A DNA stretch of 64,000 nt from Kiloniellaceae bacterium. GTDB lineage: Bacteria; Pseudomonadota; Alphaproteobacteria; Kiloniellales; J153. A program made the translations under genes and the position numbers. Positions 16,955-25,731 of this stretch are shown here, one piece after another. How positions within the stretch are numbered: the first letter of the stretch is position 1; every line of letters begins with the position of its first letter. The notes beneath the pieces were generated by a model, which was not told the origin of the DNA, ran no database searches, and saw nothing but the letters and a program-made list of their open reading frames with translations. Location of the stretch: assembly GCA_021776095.1 (NCBI GenBank), contig JAJFGO010000107.1, positions 1-64,000 of the forward strand, written 5' to 3'.

Positions 16955-18073
16955 TCACGGCGAGTGGGCCGAGGCCGCCTCGAGTTCCAAGAAAGCGGTG
17001 ATGACGACCTGTTTACGGTCCAGGTTGGCCGCGTCGGCCTGGGCGAACAAGCGGGTGATTTTGTCCCATAGCGGCAGCCAGGGCGCAAGGCCGTGCCGCG
17101 CCAACAGGCGGGCCGTCAAGGCCCCCTCCCCGGCCACCAACTCGGCCGGGGGCGTGCCTTGGGCGGCGCCGCGAATGAGCCGGGCTAACCACCAGATCAA
17201 GAGCTCCATACCGGTGCGGAAGGCGGTTTCGTTCCCGCTCCGGGCCAGGCGGTCGCCCAAGGCATGCAGCTTGGCCACGTCCAGCCGGGGCAAGCCCTCC
17301 AGCACCGTCAGTAGGTCGCGGTACAGGTCCAAGCCCCCGCCGTTGGCGAGATCCAGGGCGCGGCCGATGCTGCCCTCGCCCAAGCCCGCCAGGGCGCGCC
17401 GGGCCTCATCGGTCAGACCCGGCGAGAAGCGGGTCAAGAGACCGGCGACAGTCTCCGTTGGCAAGGGCCCGACCGGCAAGTGGCAGCAGCGCGAGCGCAC
17501 GGTCGGCAGCAGGCCGCCGGGCGCATGGCTGACGAGGAGGAGCAAAGCGCGCGCCGGAGGTTCCTCCAAAACCTTCAACAAGGCGTTGGTTGCATTTCGG
17601 TTCAAGCTGTCGATCGAATCTACGATCACAACCCGCCAGCCGCCTTCGGCGGCGGTCATGCGCAGGAAATGACCGACGGCGCGCACATCGTCCACCACGA
17701 TCTCGCGCCGGGCCCGGCCGGTGCGCGGGTCGGCACCAATTTCCAAGGCACGCAGGTCGGAATGACCGCCGGCGGCGACCCGCCGGAACACCTCGTTCTC
17801 AGCCGGCACATGCAGGCTATCGGCCGGCGGAGGGGTGTCGCCGAAGAGACCGGGCCCCTGCCCCACCGCCCCTTGGCACAGGACGAAGCGGGCGAAGCGA
17901 TAGGCCAAAGTGGCCTTGCCCACCCCGCGCGGGCCACCGATCAGCCAGGCATGGGGCAGTCGGCCAGAGTTAAATGCCCGCAGCAGAGTTTGCTCCGCTG
18001 CCTCGTGACCCAGCATTTCTGGGTTGGCGCGGGGCTCTGGCGGGCCGGCGGGGTCTGTGTCCGCTGGAGTCAC
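16955..18073 (-). CDS. holB: DNA polymerase III subunit delta'
   Basis: About 372 residues. The AAA+ clamp-loader subunit shows LGHEAAEQTLLRAFNSGRLPHAWLIGGPRGVGKATLAYRFA (Walker A within it), a conserved VVIVDSIDSLNRNATNALLKVLEEP segment (Walker B region) and the sensor LVSHAPGGLLPTVRSRC. I chose the GTG at 18073, which overlaps the tmk stop as GTGA; the longer frame upstream reads Arg-rich shadow sequence of tmk. The tmk-holB order is standard in alphaproteobacteria. Confidence 0.92.
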   Translation of the reverse strand: MTPADTDPAGPPEPRANPEMLGHEAAEQTLLRAFNSGRLPHAWLIGGPRGVGKATLAYRFARFVLCQGAVGQGPGLFGDTPPPADSLHVPAENEVFRRVAAGGHSDLRALEIGADPRTGRARREIVVDDVRAVGHFLRMTAAEGGWRVVIVDSIDSLNRNATNALLKVLEEPPARALLLLVSHAPGGLLPTVRSRCCHLPVGPLPTETVAGLLTRFSPGLTDEARRALAGLGEGSIGRALDLANGGGLDLYRDLLTVLEGLPRLDVAKLHALGDRLARSGNETAFRTGMELLIWWLARLIRGAAQGTPPAELVAGEGALTARLLARHGLAPWLPLWDKITRLFAQADAANLDRKQVVITAFLELEAASAHSP

Positions 18074-18708
18074 GATAGGTCCGGGCCCAGCCGGCGGGTC
18101 ACGGCGGCGCGTAACGCGGCCTGGACAGCGTCCAATTCGCCGGTGGCATCGATCAGTTCGCAACGTTCGGGTGCGCGCTTGGCAATATCGTGGAAGGCGT
18201 CGCGCAGGCGCCGATGGAAATCTTCGCCCAAGCGCTCGTAACGATCCTCGCCATCGCGCCGGGCCGCGGCGCGAGCCAGACCGGTCTCGACCGGCAAATC
18301 CAGGATCAGGGTTAGATCCGGGGTGAAGTCACCGAGGGTGAGCTGGTAAAGGGCCTCGACTGCCGGGCGGCCCAGGCCCTGGGCATAGCCTTGATAGGCC
18401 ATGGTGGAATCTGCGAAGCGGTCGGACAAGACCCATTCGCCCGCGTCCAGTTTGGGCACTATGACCTTTTCGACGTGATCGCGCCGGGCCGCGAAGTGCA
18501 GCAGCGCCTCGCTCATAGGGTCCCAGCGGCCGGCCTCACCGGTCACCAGCAGTTTGCGGATACCCTCCGCGCCCGGGCTTCCGCCCGGTTCTCGGGTCGT
18601 GTGGACCGCGATGCCAGCATCGCGCAGAGCTTTGGCCAGCAGGGAAATCTGGGTCGATTTCCCGGCCCCCTCGCCGCCTTCCAGGGTGATGAAGCTGCCG
18701 CGTGCCAT
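18070..18708 (-). CDS. tmk: Thymidylate kinase
   Basis: A 212-residue kinase that phosphorylates dTMP to dTDP. Walker A FITLEGGEGAGKST is at about 6-19, TREPGGSPGAEGIRKLL is the dTMP-binding part, and VLSDRFADSTMAYQGYAQGLG carries the DR(Y/F) motif. Full length for the family. Overlaps holB by 4 bp. Confidence 0.96.
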   Translation of the reverse strand: MARGSFITLEGGEGAGKSTQISLLAKALRDAGIAVHTTREPGGSPGAEGIRKLLVTGEAGRWDPMSEALLHFAARRDHVEKVIVPKLDAGEWVLSDRFADSTMAYQGYAQGLGRPAVEALYQLTLGDFTPDLTLILDLPVETGLARAAARRDGEDRYERLGEDFHRRLRDAFHDIAKRAPERCELIDATGELDAVQAALRAAVTRRLGPDLS

Positions 18709-18768
18709 GGGGTCAATGTGCCGGGCAAGGCCAGCGCGGTCAAATGGTCGACGGGCCGGGGTCCAGCC

Positions 18769-19917
18769 TTAGGAGTTGCCGAAAATCAGGAATTTGAGCG
18801 CCGCCGTCAAACGGCCGAAGACCCCCAGTTGCTCAACTGCCTCGCCGGCGTAAAGCGGCACCTCGATCAGCTCGGTGTCGGGCGCCGAGACGACCAGCTT
18901 GCCGATCTGCTGGCCCACTTCGATCGGCGCCGGAACCGGCGATTCATAGACGACCTTGACTTTCATGTTGACACGCGCGGCGCGCGACATGGTAACCGTC
19001 AGGCCATCCGGCGCAACCAGGGGCACCGTGGCCGACTCGCCGAGCCAAACCAGGGCGTTCTCGATGTTTTCGCCGGGCTGGGCCAGCTTAAAATTGTCGA
19101 ACTCGCGAAAACCCCAGGCCATGATCCGAGCCGATTCCTCGGCCCGTTCACGCTGGCTGGCCATGCCGTTCAAGACCATGACAAGCCGTCGGTCACCTTG
19201 GGTTGCAGAGGCAGTGAGGCCATATCCGGCTTCTTCCGTATGGCCGGTCTTCAGGCCGTCCGCGCCGACCGACTTGTAGAGCAAAGGATTGCGGTTCGAC
19301 TGGCGGATCTCGCTCCAGGTGAATTCGGTCTCCGAATAGAATTTATAGTATTCGGGAAAATCCTCGATGACCCGCCGCGCCAGGGTGACCAGATCCCGCG
19401 GCGTCATCCAGTGATTCGGGTCGGGCCAGCCGGTCGCGTTGGCGAAATGACTGTTGGTCAGCCCAATCTCCTTGGCCCGACGCGTCATGGCTTCGGCGAA
19501 GGCCGCTTCGGTGCCGGCCAAGCCTTCGGCCAGGACAATGCAGGCGTCGTTACCCGATTGCACGATAACGCCACGCAACAAATCCTCGACCCGTATCTTG
19601 GTGTTAACCCGCACGAACATCTTGGAGCCGCCCATCTTCCAGGCCTTCTCGCTGACCGGAAGCTCGTCGTCGAGGGATAGGCGCCCATCCTTCAGCCGGT
19701 CGAAGACCATGTAAGCGGTCATGATCTTGCTCATGGACGCCGGCGGCATGGGCGAATCGGCATCCTTCTCCAATAACGCCGTGCCGGTTTCCAAGTCGAT
19801 CAGAAGGGCTTCCCTTGCCTTAGTCTCCAGCGCAAAAGCGCGCTCCGGCACCACGCTCAGTGCAGCGGCGGCGAACGCCAGAAAAAAACAGACGGGACGC
19901 AGGCGGGAAAGAATCAT
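18769..19917 (-). CDS. D-alanyl-D-alanine carboxypeptidase (PBP5/6 family)
   Basis: A 382-residue low-molecular-weight penicillin-binding protein with a signal peptide (to about residue 29, PERAFA-LETK). Catalytic motifs are S61-M-S-K64, SGN at 121-123 and KTG at 223-225. A C-terminal PBP5-type domain and a terminal amphipathic helix (GRLTAALKFLIFGNS) would anchor it to the outer face of the inner membrane. It trims the terminal D-Ala from peptidoglycan stem peptides. The ATG at 19917 starts a normal signal peptide; the frame upstream to 20130 is not protein-like. Sits between rlpA and tmk. Confidence 0.93.
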   Translation of the reverse strand: MILSRLRPVCFFLAFAAAALSVVPERAFALETKAREALLIDLETGTALLEKDADSPMPPASMSKIMTAYMVFDRLKDGRLSLDDELPVSEKAWKMGGSKMFVRVNTKIRVEDLLRGVIVQSGNDACIVLAEGLAGTEAAFAEAMTRRAKEIGLTNSHFANATGWPDPNHWMTPRDLVTLARRVIEDFPEYYKFYSETEFTWSEIRQSNRNPLLYKSVGADGLKTGHTEEAGYGLTASATQGDRRLVMVLNGMASQRERAEESARIMAWGFREFDNFKLAQPGENIENALVWLGESATVPLVAPDGLTVTMSRAARVNMKVKVVYESPVPAPIEVGQQIGKLVVSAPDTELIEVPLYAGEAVEQLGVFGRLTAALKFLIFGNS

Positions 19918-19999
19918 GGTGATGGGATTTCCGTAAGGGGGTTGCACGAAGCGCAAACGCACAAAGCCGCCAATCATCGGCAGTTGCACGGCGAAACGA

Positions 20000-20977
20000 T
20001 CAATCGACGACCACGCGCGCGCTGTCGAAGCCATTATCAAGCAGCAAACCGAGCAAGCGATCCGCCGCCTCGACCGTGGCCACCGGCCCAAGCCGGACTC
20101 GGAAAAATTCGGTGTCTTCGACCAGCGCATGCGCGATCGTCACATCGCCGATCGGCGATAGGCGCGCCCGCAAACGGTTCGCGTTGTTAAAATCCGTGAA
20201 GGCACCGGCCTGGACGTATATCTCGCTGTTGCCCACCGGCCGCCTATTGACGACCTGCACGGGCGCCCCCCCGGGCGAAACGGTGGAAATCGTCCGGCGC
20301 GGGACGGCCAAGGCGGTCTGGCTAGCCGCCGGGCTATCGGCCAGGGTCGGTTCCGCGCTACCCGGCAAGGTTTCGGCCGTGACTTCGACTGTCGGAACCG
20401 AGGCCGGCGCAGATCCGGCCGCGTCATTGGTCATGGCGGCCGAAGTTATCCGCCGGTTTTCGTCTGCGACAATTTCGACCAAGACTTTGGCGGTGCCCAG
20501 CCGGGTAAAGCCCAGGAGTTCGGCGCCGCGTTGAGACAAATCGATAATCCGACCACGAGCGAAGGGGCCCCGGTCGTTGATCCGCACCTTGATCGAGCGC
20601 CCATTGTCCAGGTTGGTCACCCGCACGATGGACGGCATGGGCAGGGTCCGGTGGGCGGCGGTCAGCGCGGTCTGGTCGTAAGTCTCGCCATTCGCGGTTC
20701 GTTTACCGTTAAAGCCCGGCCCGTACCAAGAGGCGATCCCGGTCTCGCTGTAGTCCGGATCTTCCTTGGGATAATACCAGCTGCCAGCAATTCGGTAGGG
20801 CGTGCCAACCTTGTAGGTGCTGCTTGTTTGCCCCTTTGTTTGCCACTGCGCTGTCGGTTTCAGCCCGTTGCTGGGTTCGATTCTGGTCGAATTCGGCGAG
20901 CCAGACGATGCACAGGCGTGGAGCCCGAGCCCCATGGCCGCGCATATGATGGCGTTTCTGAGTCTTCGGAGAATCAT
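20000..20977 (-). CDS. rlpA: RlpA-type septal lytic transglycosylase with SPOR domain
   Basis: About 325 residues from the ATG at 20977. The lipoprotein signal ends LGLHAC (Cys about 22). The double-psi beta-barrel RlpA domain shows GIASWYGPGFNGKRTANGE, LTAAHRTLPMPSIVRVTNLDNGR and VRINDRGPF. A Ser/Pro/Ala-rich linker leads to a C-terminal SPOR domain (EIYVQAGAFTDFNNANRLRARL ... FRVRLGPVATVEAADRLL) that binds denuded septal glycan. Next to a D,D-carboxypeptidase and an MltB-type enzyme, so part of a peptidoglycan-remodelling run. Confidence 0.93.
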   Translation of the reverse strand: MILRRLRNAIICAAMGLGLHACASSGSPNSTRIEPSNGLKPTAQWQTKGQTSSTYKVGTPYRIAGSWYYPKEDPDYSETGIASWYGPGFNGKRTANGETYDQTALTAAHRTLPMPSIVRVTNLDNGRSIKVRINDRGPFARGRIIDLSQRGAELLGFTRLGTAKVLVEIVADENRRITSAAMTNDAAGSAPASVPTVEVTAETLPGSAEPTLADSPAASQTALAVPRRTISTVSPGGAPVQVVNRRPVGNSEIYVQAGAFTDFNNANRLRARLSPIGDVTIAHALVEDTEFFRVRLGPVATVEAADRLLGLLLDNGFDSARVVVD

Positions 20978-21066
20978 AATCTTGTGGGTGCCAACTCGAG
21001 TCACGCAAATACTGCCATTTTGTCGGCCGAATTCCAAGGAACAAGGCTGTGATTAATTTGGCCGGG

Positions 21067-22302
21067 TCAGTCGCCGCGCGACGCATTTCCAGCGGATTGG
21101 CGTAGGGCATCCAAAACTTCGAAGGAGGGGTAACCATCGGGCGCCATGCCCACCTGACGCTGATAGGTCTTCAAGGCCGCGCGGGTACGCGCGCCAACGA
21201 CACCGTCGGGCGTACCGGGATCGAGCCCCCGGGATGCCAGCAAAGTCTGCATGACCTCCACATCGGCCCGGCTGAGCGGCCGTTCCGATTCCGGGCGCGC
21301 CGTGCTCAAGGACGGCAGACCAGCGATCCGGTCTGCCAGATGGCCGACTGCAACGGCATATAGTATTGAGCGATTCCAATTTAGTATGGACCTAAAGTTG
21401 CCATAGACCATGAAGGCTGGCCCCTTGTATCCGGCGGGCAGAATAATGGCCGCCTGCATGTCGGCGCGCGGCAGATCCTCACCGTCGACACGCCGAATGC
21501 CCAGGGCCTGCCACGCGGCAATCGGCTTACGCAGGGTCAGATCGGCCAGTTCCAAATCGAAACCCTTAGGCAAGCGGACTTCCCGACCCCAGGTTTCGTC
21601 GCCGCGCCAGCCAATCGCGCTCAGGTAATTCGCCGCGGAGCCAAAGATATCCGGCAGGCTCGCCCAAAGGTCGCGCCGACCGTCGCCGTCGAAATCCACG
21701 GCGTGTCCCATAAAGGTGGAAGGGATGAACTGGACCTGCCCCATGGCGCCGGCCCAGGAGCCTTGCATGGCCTGGGCCGAAATATGACCCTGATCGATGA
21801 TCCGGAGGGCATCCATGAGTTGGGCCCGGAAAAAGTCGCCGCGCCGTTCGTCGTAGGCCAGGGTTGCCAAAGCGCCGATCACCGAAAAACCGCCGGTATA
21901 ATCGCCGAAGTTACTTTCCAGGCCCCAGAACGAGACCAGGAAGCGAGGCTGGACGCCATAACGCGCTTGGACCCGTTGCAGCAAATCCCTGTGTGTCGCG
22001 AGCAGCTTGCGGGCCCGTTCGACCCGCGCCGGCGTGACCCGCTTGTCCAAGTAATTCCAGAAGGTCTGGGTGAACTCCGGCTGCTTTTGGTCAAGTTCGA
22101 TCACCCGAGCAATGGGCGTAACCTCCGCCAAGGCCAGATCGATGGTCGCTTGAGAGATGCCACCGCGCAGGGCCTCCTGCTTGAGGTCCTGCAGCCAAGC
22201 ATCGAAATTCTGGTCGCGAGCCGCGGCGGCGGGCTCGGAAGTCAAGAGACCGAAGGTCAAAATCCCGGCGGCAAAAAACCGGACAAAAGCAGGGACACGC
22301 AT
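21067..22302 (-). CDS. Lytic murein transglycosylase, MltB type with peptidoglycan-binding domain
   Basis: About 411 residues from the ATG at 22302, which gives a clean signal peptide (MRVPAFVRFFAAGILTFGLL...EPAAA). The ATG at 22341 is an alternative. The MltB/SltB domain (about 30-320) has FWGLESNFGDYTGGFSVIGALATLA, with the catalytic Glu at about 129, and GAMGQVQFIPSTF. A C-terminal PG_binding_1 domain (about 345-400) shows VEVMQTLLASRGLDPGTPDGVVGARTRAALKTYQ. It cleaves glycan strands to 1,6-anhydro products in the periplasm. There is no lipobox, so probably soluble. Confidence 0.92.
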   Translation of the reverse strand: MRVPAFVRFFAAGILTFGLLTSEPAAAARDQNFDAWLQDLKQEALRGGISQATIDLALAEVTPIARVIELDQKQPEFTQTFWNYLDKRVTPARVERARKLLATHRDLLQRVQARYGVQPRFLVSFWGLESNFGDYTGGFSVIGALATLAYDERRGDFFRAQLMDALRIIDQGHISAQAMQGSWAGAMGQVQFIPSTFMGHAVDFDGDGRRDLWASLPDIFGSAANYLSAIGWRGDETWGREVRLPKGFDLELADLTLRKPIAAWQALGIRRVDGEDLPRADMQAAIILPAGYKGPAFMVYGNFRSILNWNRSILYAVAVGHLADRIAGLPSLSTARPESERPLSRADVEVMQTLLASRGLDPGTPDGVVGARTRAALKTYQRQVGMAPDGYPSFEVLDALRQSAGNASRGD

Positions 22303-22434
22303 GAGCAAATTCTTTTCCGATTCCTTGGAAAGTTGTGCCATGAGCGCCCGCGCTGGTGCAATGCCGCCGCCCCCGGGCCCGGGCCCGCCGAACCGATCAT
22401 GCCCCATGCCGGTCAATGTTCGATTAACCACACG

Positions 22435-23247
22435 TTATTGCACCGAAGGCGCCGGGTAGAAGGAATTGCTCCAGCCGAATGCCCGATAGGCGGCCAAGCC
22501 AATCCATTCGTGCAAGCCCAGTGTAATTAGGCGCAGGCCCCCGGCAAAATCGAATCCGAGACCCGCCTGCCCCGGGCCCTGGGTTTGATAGTCCACGGGA
22601 TAGGGCACGACGGTCCAGCCGGCCTTACGAAACACACCCATGGCGCGCGGCATGTGGAATGCGGAGGTGACCAGCAGCCAAATCTCGCCTGGCCGCGGTT
22701 TGGCCAGGCGTTGGGCGTAGAGCGCATTCTCGTAGGTGTTGCGCGAATCCCGTTCGAAGCTGATCCGGGCCGGGGCGATCCCTAGATCGGCCATGAGGCC
22801 GGACGCGAAATCGCTTTCCCTATTCGTCTGATCGAGCAGGTCGCCGGACCCGCCGCTGAACATCAGGCGCGCCGCTGGATAGCGCCGTGCCAGCGCGGCG
22901 AAGGCGACCATCCGGTCCGCATACTCGTTGAGCTGCGCGCTCCGCCGCGCGGCGGAGCGATTCAAGCTAAAAGCCCCGCCCAGGACAATCACGCCGTCAA
23001 CTTGTTCCGGCAGGGCGGCCGGCGCGGCGAAACGCTCTTCCAATGGCCCAATCAGCCAGGATCCGAGCGGCAGGACGGTCAGGGCAAGGATCGCGCCCAA
23101 CATAAAGGCCAGGACTCCGCGTCCAAACCGTCGGGTCCTGTGGCCGGGTATGAAGGCAGCCAAAATCCCGACCGCCAGGCCCAGCACAATCAGGTTGCCC
23201 GGATTGAAGAGAATCCAGAAAATCTTGGCGAAGCTGAAGGACATCAA
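22435..23247 (-). CDS. YdcF/ElyC-family (DUF218) membrane protein
   Basis: A 270-residue protein with two N-terminal membrane helices (about 6-32 and 44-66), then a DUF218 domain. The domain shows VDGVIVLGGAFSLNRSA, LMFSGGSGDL, ERDSRNTYENALYAQ and LLVTSAFHMPRAMGVFRKAG. ElyC of E. coli, in this family, affects envelope biogenesis and lipid-carrier use; the chemistry is unsettled. Its place beside the MltB-type and RlpA genes fits an envelope role. Confidence 0.88.
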   Translation of the reverse strand: MMSFSFAKIFWILFNPGNLIVLGLAVGILAAFIPGHRTRRFGRGVLAFMLGAILALTVLPLGSWLIGPLEERFAAPAALPEQVDGVIVLGGAFSLNRSAARRSAQLNEYADRMVAFAALARRYPAARLMFSGGSGDLLDQTNRESDFASGLMADLGIAPARISFERDSRNTYENALYAQRLAKPRPGEIWLLVTSAFHMPRAMGVFRKAGWTVVPYPVDYQTQGPGQAGLGFDFAGGLRLITLGLHEWIGLAAYRAFGWSNSFYPAPSVQ

Positions 23248-23293
23248 TGCCTTTTAGTCACCACGGCGCGTCGCGGCAATCGTGATCGCCCGG

Positions 23294-24304
23294 CTATTCG
23301 GCCGGCGTCAAAGCTTCAATACGATTCTCGAATCCGGGATGGCTCGACCACCAACCCGCCTCATCGCAGGCTGTGCCGCAGGGCGCGTACAGGCGGGCGA
23401 GCATCTCCTCATAAGCTTTGGGATCGAAATCCAATTGTCTCATCAGAACCAGGGCTCGTTGGTCGGCCTCGATTTCGAAAGCCCGGGAATAGCCTTGCGT
23501 GATCAAGACCACTGGAAAGGCAACCAACTCATCGAGCACCGTGCTGGAGTCGCCGATTAGGGTGGAGACGATAATGGTCCAGCCCACAGCGCGCATCAGA
23601 CGGCGTAACCCGTGGCGGGCTTCGATATGGGCGATTTCGTGCGCTAGGACGCCAACAAGTGCGTCGTTATTCGGCGCCAGCGTGACCAAGGCATCGGTCA
23701 CGACCACGGGACCGCCAGGAAACGCGAAGGCATTGGCGCCCAGCAATTCCGACGCGCGGAAATGCAGCTCTGGCACGAACGAGAGCTTGGACGCGCGCAC
23801 GGTTTGCTCGAAAAGTCCTCTCACGCGATCTTGGCTGGCGGTCAAAAGTTGGCTTGGTTCGAGGGCCCAGCTATCCAAATTTTCAAAGGCGGCCCCACCG
23901 GCCTGCCGCTCCAACCGATCCGGCAGCCCCAGGGCAGCCAAATCAGCGGCCACCGGCAGGCCGAAATAGAGCCCCCCGGCGATCGTTACGAAAAGCCCCA
24001 GGCAGAGCGCCAGGTTACGCACGCTGGGCCTCTCAAGAATAAACACCCGGAACCCGGCCGGCCGTCCCAAGGCCGCCAAGATGGCATCGGCGCCCTTGTC
24101 ATCCTCGGTCACAAACAAGCGGCCATCGGTAAGGTGCAATCGGCGCGCGGTCCCGGCCAGGCGGTCCGAGACCTTTGTCAGTTGGACCTCGGCGACCTCG
24201 CCGTCGTCTTGGCAAGTCAGAACGAGATGTCCTGCGCGAAGGCTAAGTTCGGCTCCGCTGGACCGCGCGCTAGCGGTTTCGAAGATCTGACCCCGCAGGT
24301 TCAT
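23294..24304 (-). CDS. M48-family membrane metalloprotease
   Basis: 336 residues from the ATG at 24304, which overlaps the stop of the upstream DUF898 gene as ATGA. An N-terminal beta-rich module (1-90) is followed by a membrane helix (about 98-118) and an M48 peptidase domain. The domain has the zinc motif HEIAH at 222-226 and the third-ligand region SRAFEIEADQRALVLM. A closing SSHPGFENRIEAL matches the conserved 'SHP...R' element of this family. Predicted to act in the periplasm or at the inner membrane. Pairing with a DUF898/YjgN gene is recurrent in proteobacteria. Confidence 0.9.
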   Translation of the reverse strand: MNLRGQIFETASARSSGAELSLRAGHLVLTCQDDGEVAEVQLTKVSDRLAGTARRLHLTDGRLFVTEDDKGADAILAALGRPAGFRVFILERPSVRNLALCLGLFVTIAGGLYFGLPVAADLAALGLPDRLERQAGGAAFENLDSWALEPSQLLTASQDRVRGLFEQTVRASKLSFVPELHFRASELLGANAFAFPGGPVVVTDALVTLAPNNDALVGVLAHEIAHIEARHGLRRLMRAVGWTIIVSTLIGDSSTVLDELVAFPVVLITQGYSRAFEIEADQRALVLMRQLDFDPKAYEEMLARLYAPCGTACDEAGWWSSHPGFENRIEALTPAE

Positions 24305-25386
24305 ACGCCGATATCGAACCCTTCCAAGTCGCTGAACTCTTCTCCGAAGGCGCCGCCGGCCTTGCTTTGATCGTCGACGAAAGTATCCAAGGGGCCTGCC
24401 GGCAGCGCGGCCAAGTGATCGGCCTGATAGCGCCAAGCCCGCACCGCCGCCCAAGGCCGCAACAACCCTAAAGATAGGATCGTAGCCAGGAAATTGGACA
24501 GTGTAATCCAGGAATATCCGAGACCAGGCAAGGTGGAGTGGAAGCCGTGCCCACCGGAAAGTGTTAGACCGTTGAGCACGATATTGCGTGTCAGCGCGAA
24601 GTAATAGCTCGCCGCTGTTGCGCCGGCGATGAACATCGCGATCGGTAAGAGGAATTCGGGACCAAATCCCTCGACACCCTCGGCTCGCAGGACGGCGCCG
24701 ATTCCGAATAAAGGCCCGCCGAGCATAAACGCCATCGCCATGAAGTAGGCGATGGTCAGCAGAAAGGCCTTGTAAAACTCCTTAAGCGACGCCTCGGCCG
24801 CGAATTCGGCCGTACCGAAACGGTAATTCCGGGTCAGATACAAGCTAGCGGCCCGCGCGGCGGCGGGTGCCGCCAAGCCGACCGACAGAACCGCCGCCAA
24901 TGGCCAGAGCACGTAAGCCTTGAAGGTACCCATATAATCCCCTTGCCAATTCAGTCGCACGTTGCGCCAGACCGTCATGCGGGCTTGAAACCGCAGCGAG
25001 CGGTTAATGATGAAGGGATAGAGAGGAATAAAGAAGAAGGTCGCTATGATCTGGACAAAGGGGTCTATCAGCTCCAGGGACGCATAAAGCGCAATGACGG
25101 CGACGGCGATCAAGCGGCCCTTAAGCAGCATCCAACCGTCGGCAAGGTAATCGAAGGCGTGCCCATCGAGCCGCGTATTTCCGTAGAAATAGCGGATCCG
25201 GCGCACCTTGGCCCAGGCGGACCAGATCCCAAGCGTGATCAGGCTCAATAGGAGATTGACCAGCCAAATACCGAAGTATTCCGAAGCAGAACCGCGAAAT
25301 TCGAGCGCCAAGGCAGGCGGCTCGCCGGTCTTTCCCGACCCCGGAGATACAGGAATTCTCGACGGGCCTTCGTTTTGTTGCGCCAT
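24301..25386 (-). CDS. DUF898 (YjgN-family) multipass membrane protein
   Basis: About 361 residues from the ATG at 25386, with AAGGA about 8 nt upstream; a further in-frame start lies at 25404. At least six hydrophobic helices alternate with the DUF898 hallmarks: FRGSASEYFGIWLVNLLLSLITLGIWSAWAKVRRIRYFYGNTRLDG near the N-terminus and WRNVRLNWQGDYMGTFKAYVLW in the middle. Function is unknown for the family. Coupled to the M48 protease, so the two may work together in membrane protein turnover. Confidence 0.9.
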   Translation of the reverse strand: MAQQNEGPSRIPVSPGSGKTGEPPALALEFRGSASEYFGIWLVNLLLSLITLGIWSAWAKVRRIRYFYGNTRLDGHAFDYLADGWMLLKGRLIAVAVIALYASLELIDPFVQIIATFFFIPLYPFIINRSLRFQARMTVWRNVRLNWQGDYMGTFKAYVLWPLAAVLSVGLAAPAAARAASLYLTRNYRFGTAEFAAEASLKEFYKAFLLTIAYFMAMAFMLGGPLFGIGAVLRAEGVEGFGPEFLLPIAMFIAGATAASYYFALTRNIVLNGLTLSGGHGFHSTLPGLGYSWITLSNFLATILSLGLLRPWAAVRAWRYQADHLAALPAGPLDTFVDDQSKAGGAFGEEFSDLEGFDIGV

Positions 25387-25731
25387 GAATGGGTCCTTTC
25401 CCACGTTGGCCGCCTTTGGTATCGGCGTTGGCTACCGGGGTCATCTTAGCCGCAATATTATTAAGGGTATGCAAGAAGCTTGGCCGGGCCAGGCTCGGCT
25501 GTCGCACCAGAACCGATCCTGACGCCAGGCGCCAAAGACCTTACGTCAAGTCAATGTGGGACCCGTGCCCCGGTTCGGCCATTGAGAGCGCCCTGCCCGT
25601 CAGAGCGTGACCAGCGATCCCATTGCCCTGAATTTTCTGGGATGCAAATCTTCTGGATCAACAGCCAGCCGCTTTCCCTATAATCGAGAAAAGTGGGCAA
25701 CAGAGGGTATGGCGATGAACGGGACCATGAG
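25387..25731. other. Divergent intergenic region at the start of the catabolic half
   Basis: About 345 bp between the DUF898 gene (minus) and the glutamine-synthetase-like gene (plus). It marks the switch from housekeeping to importer-rich content. I see AT-rich patches around 25450-25470 and 25630-25690 but no confident promoter, operator, RNA gene or repeat. Confidence 0.3.
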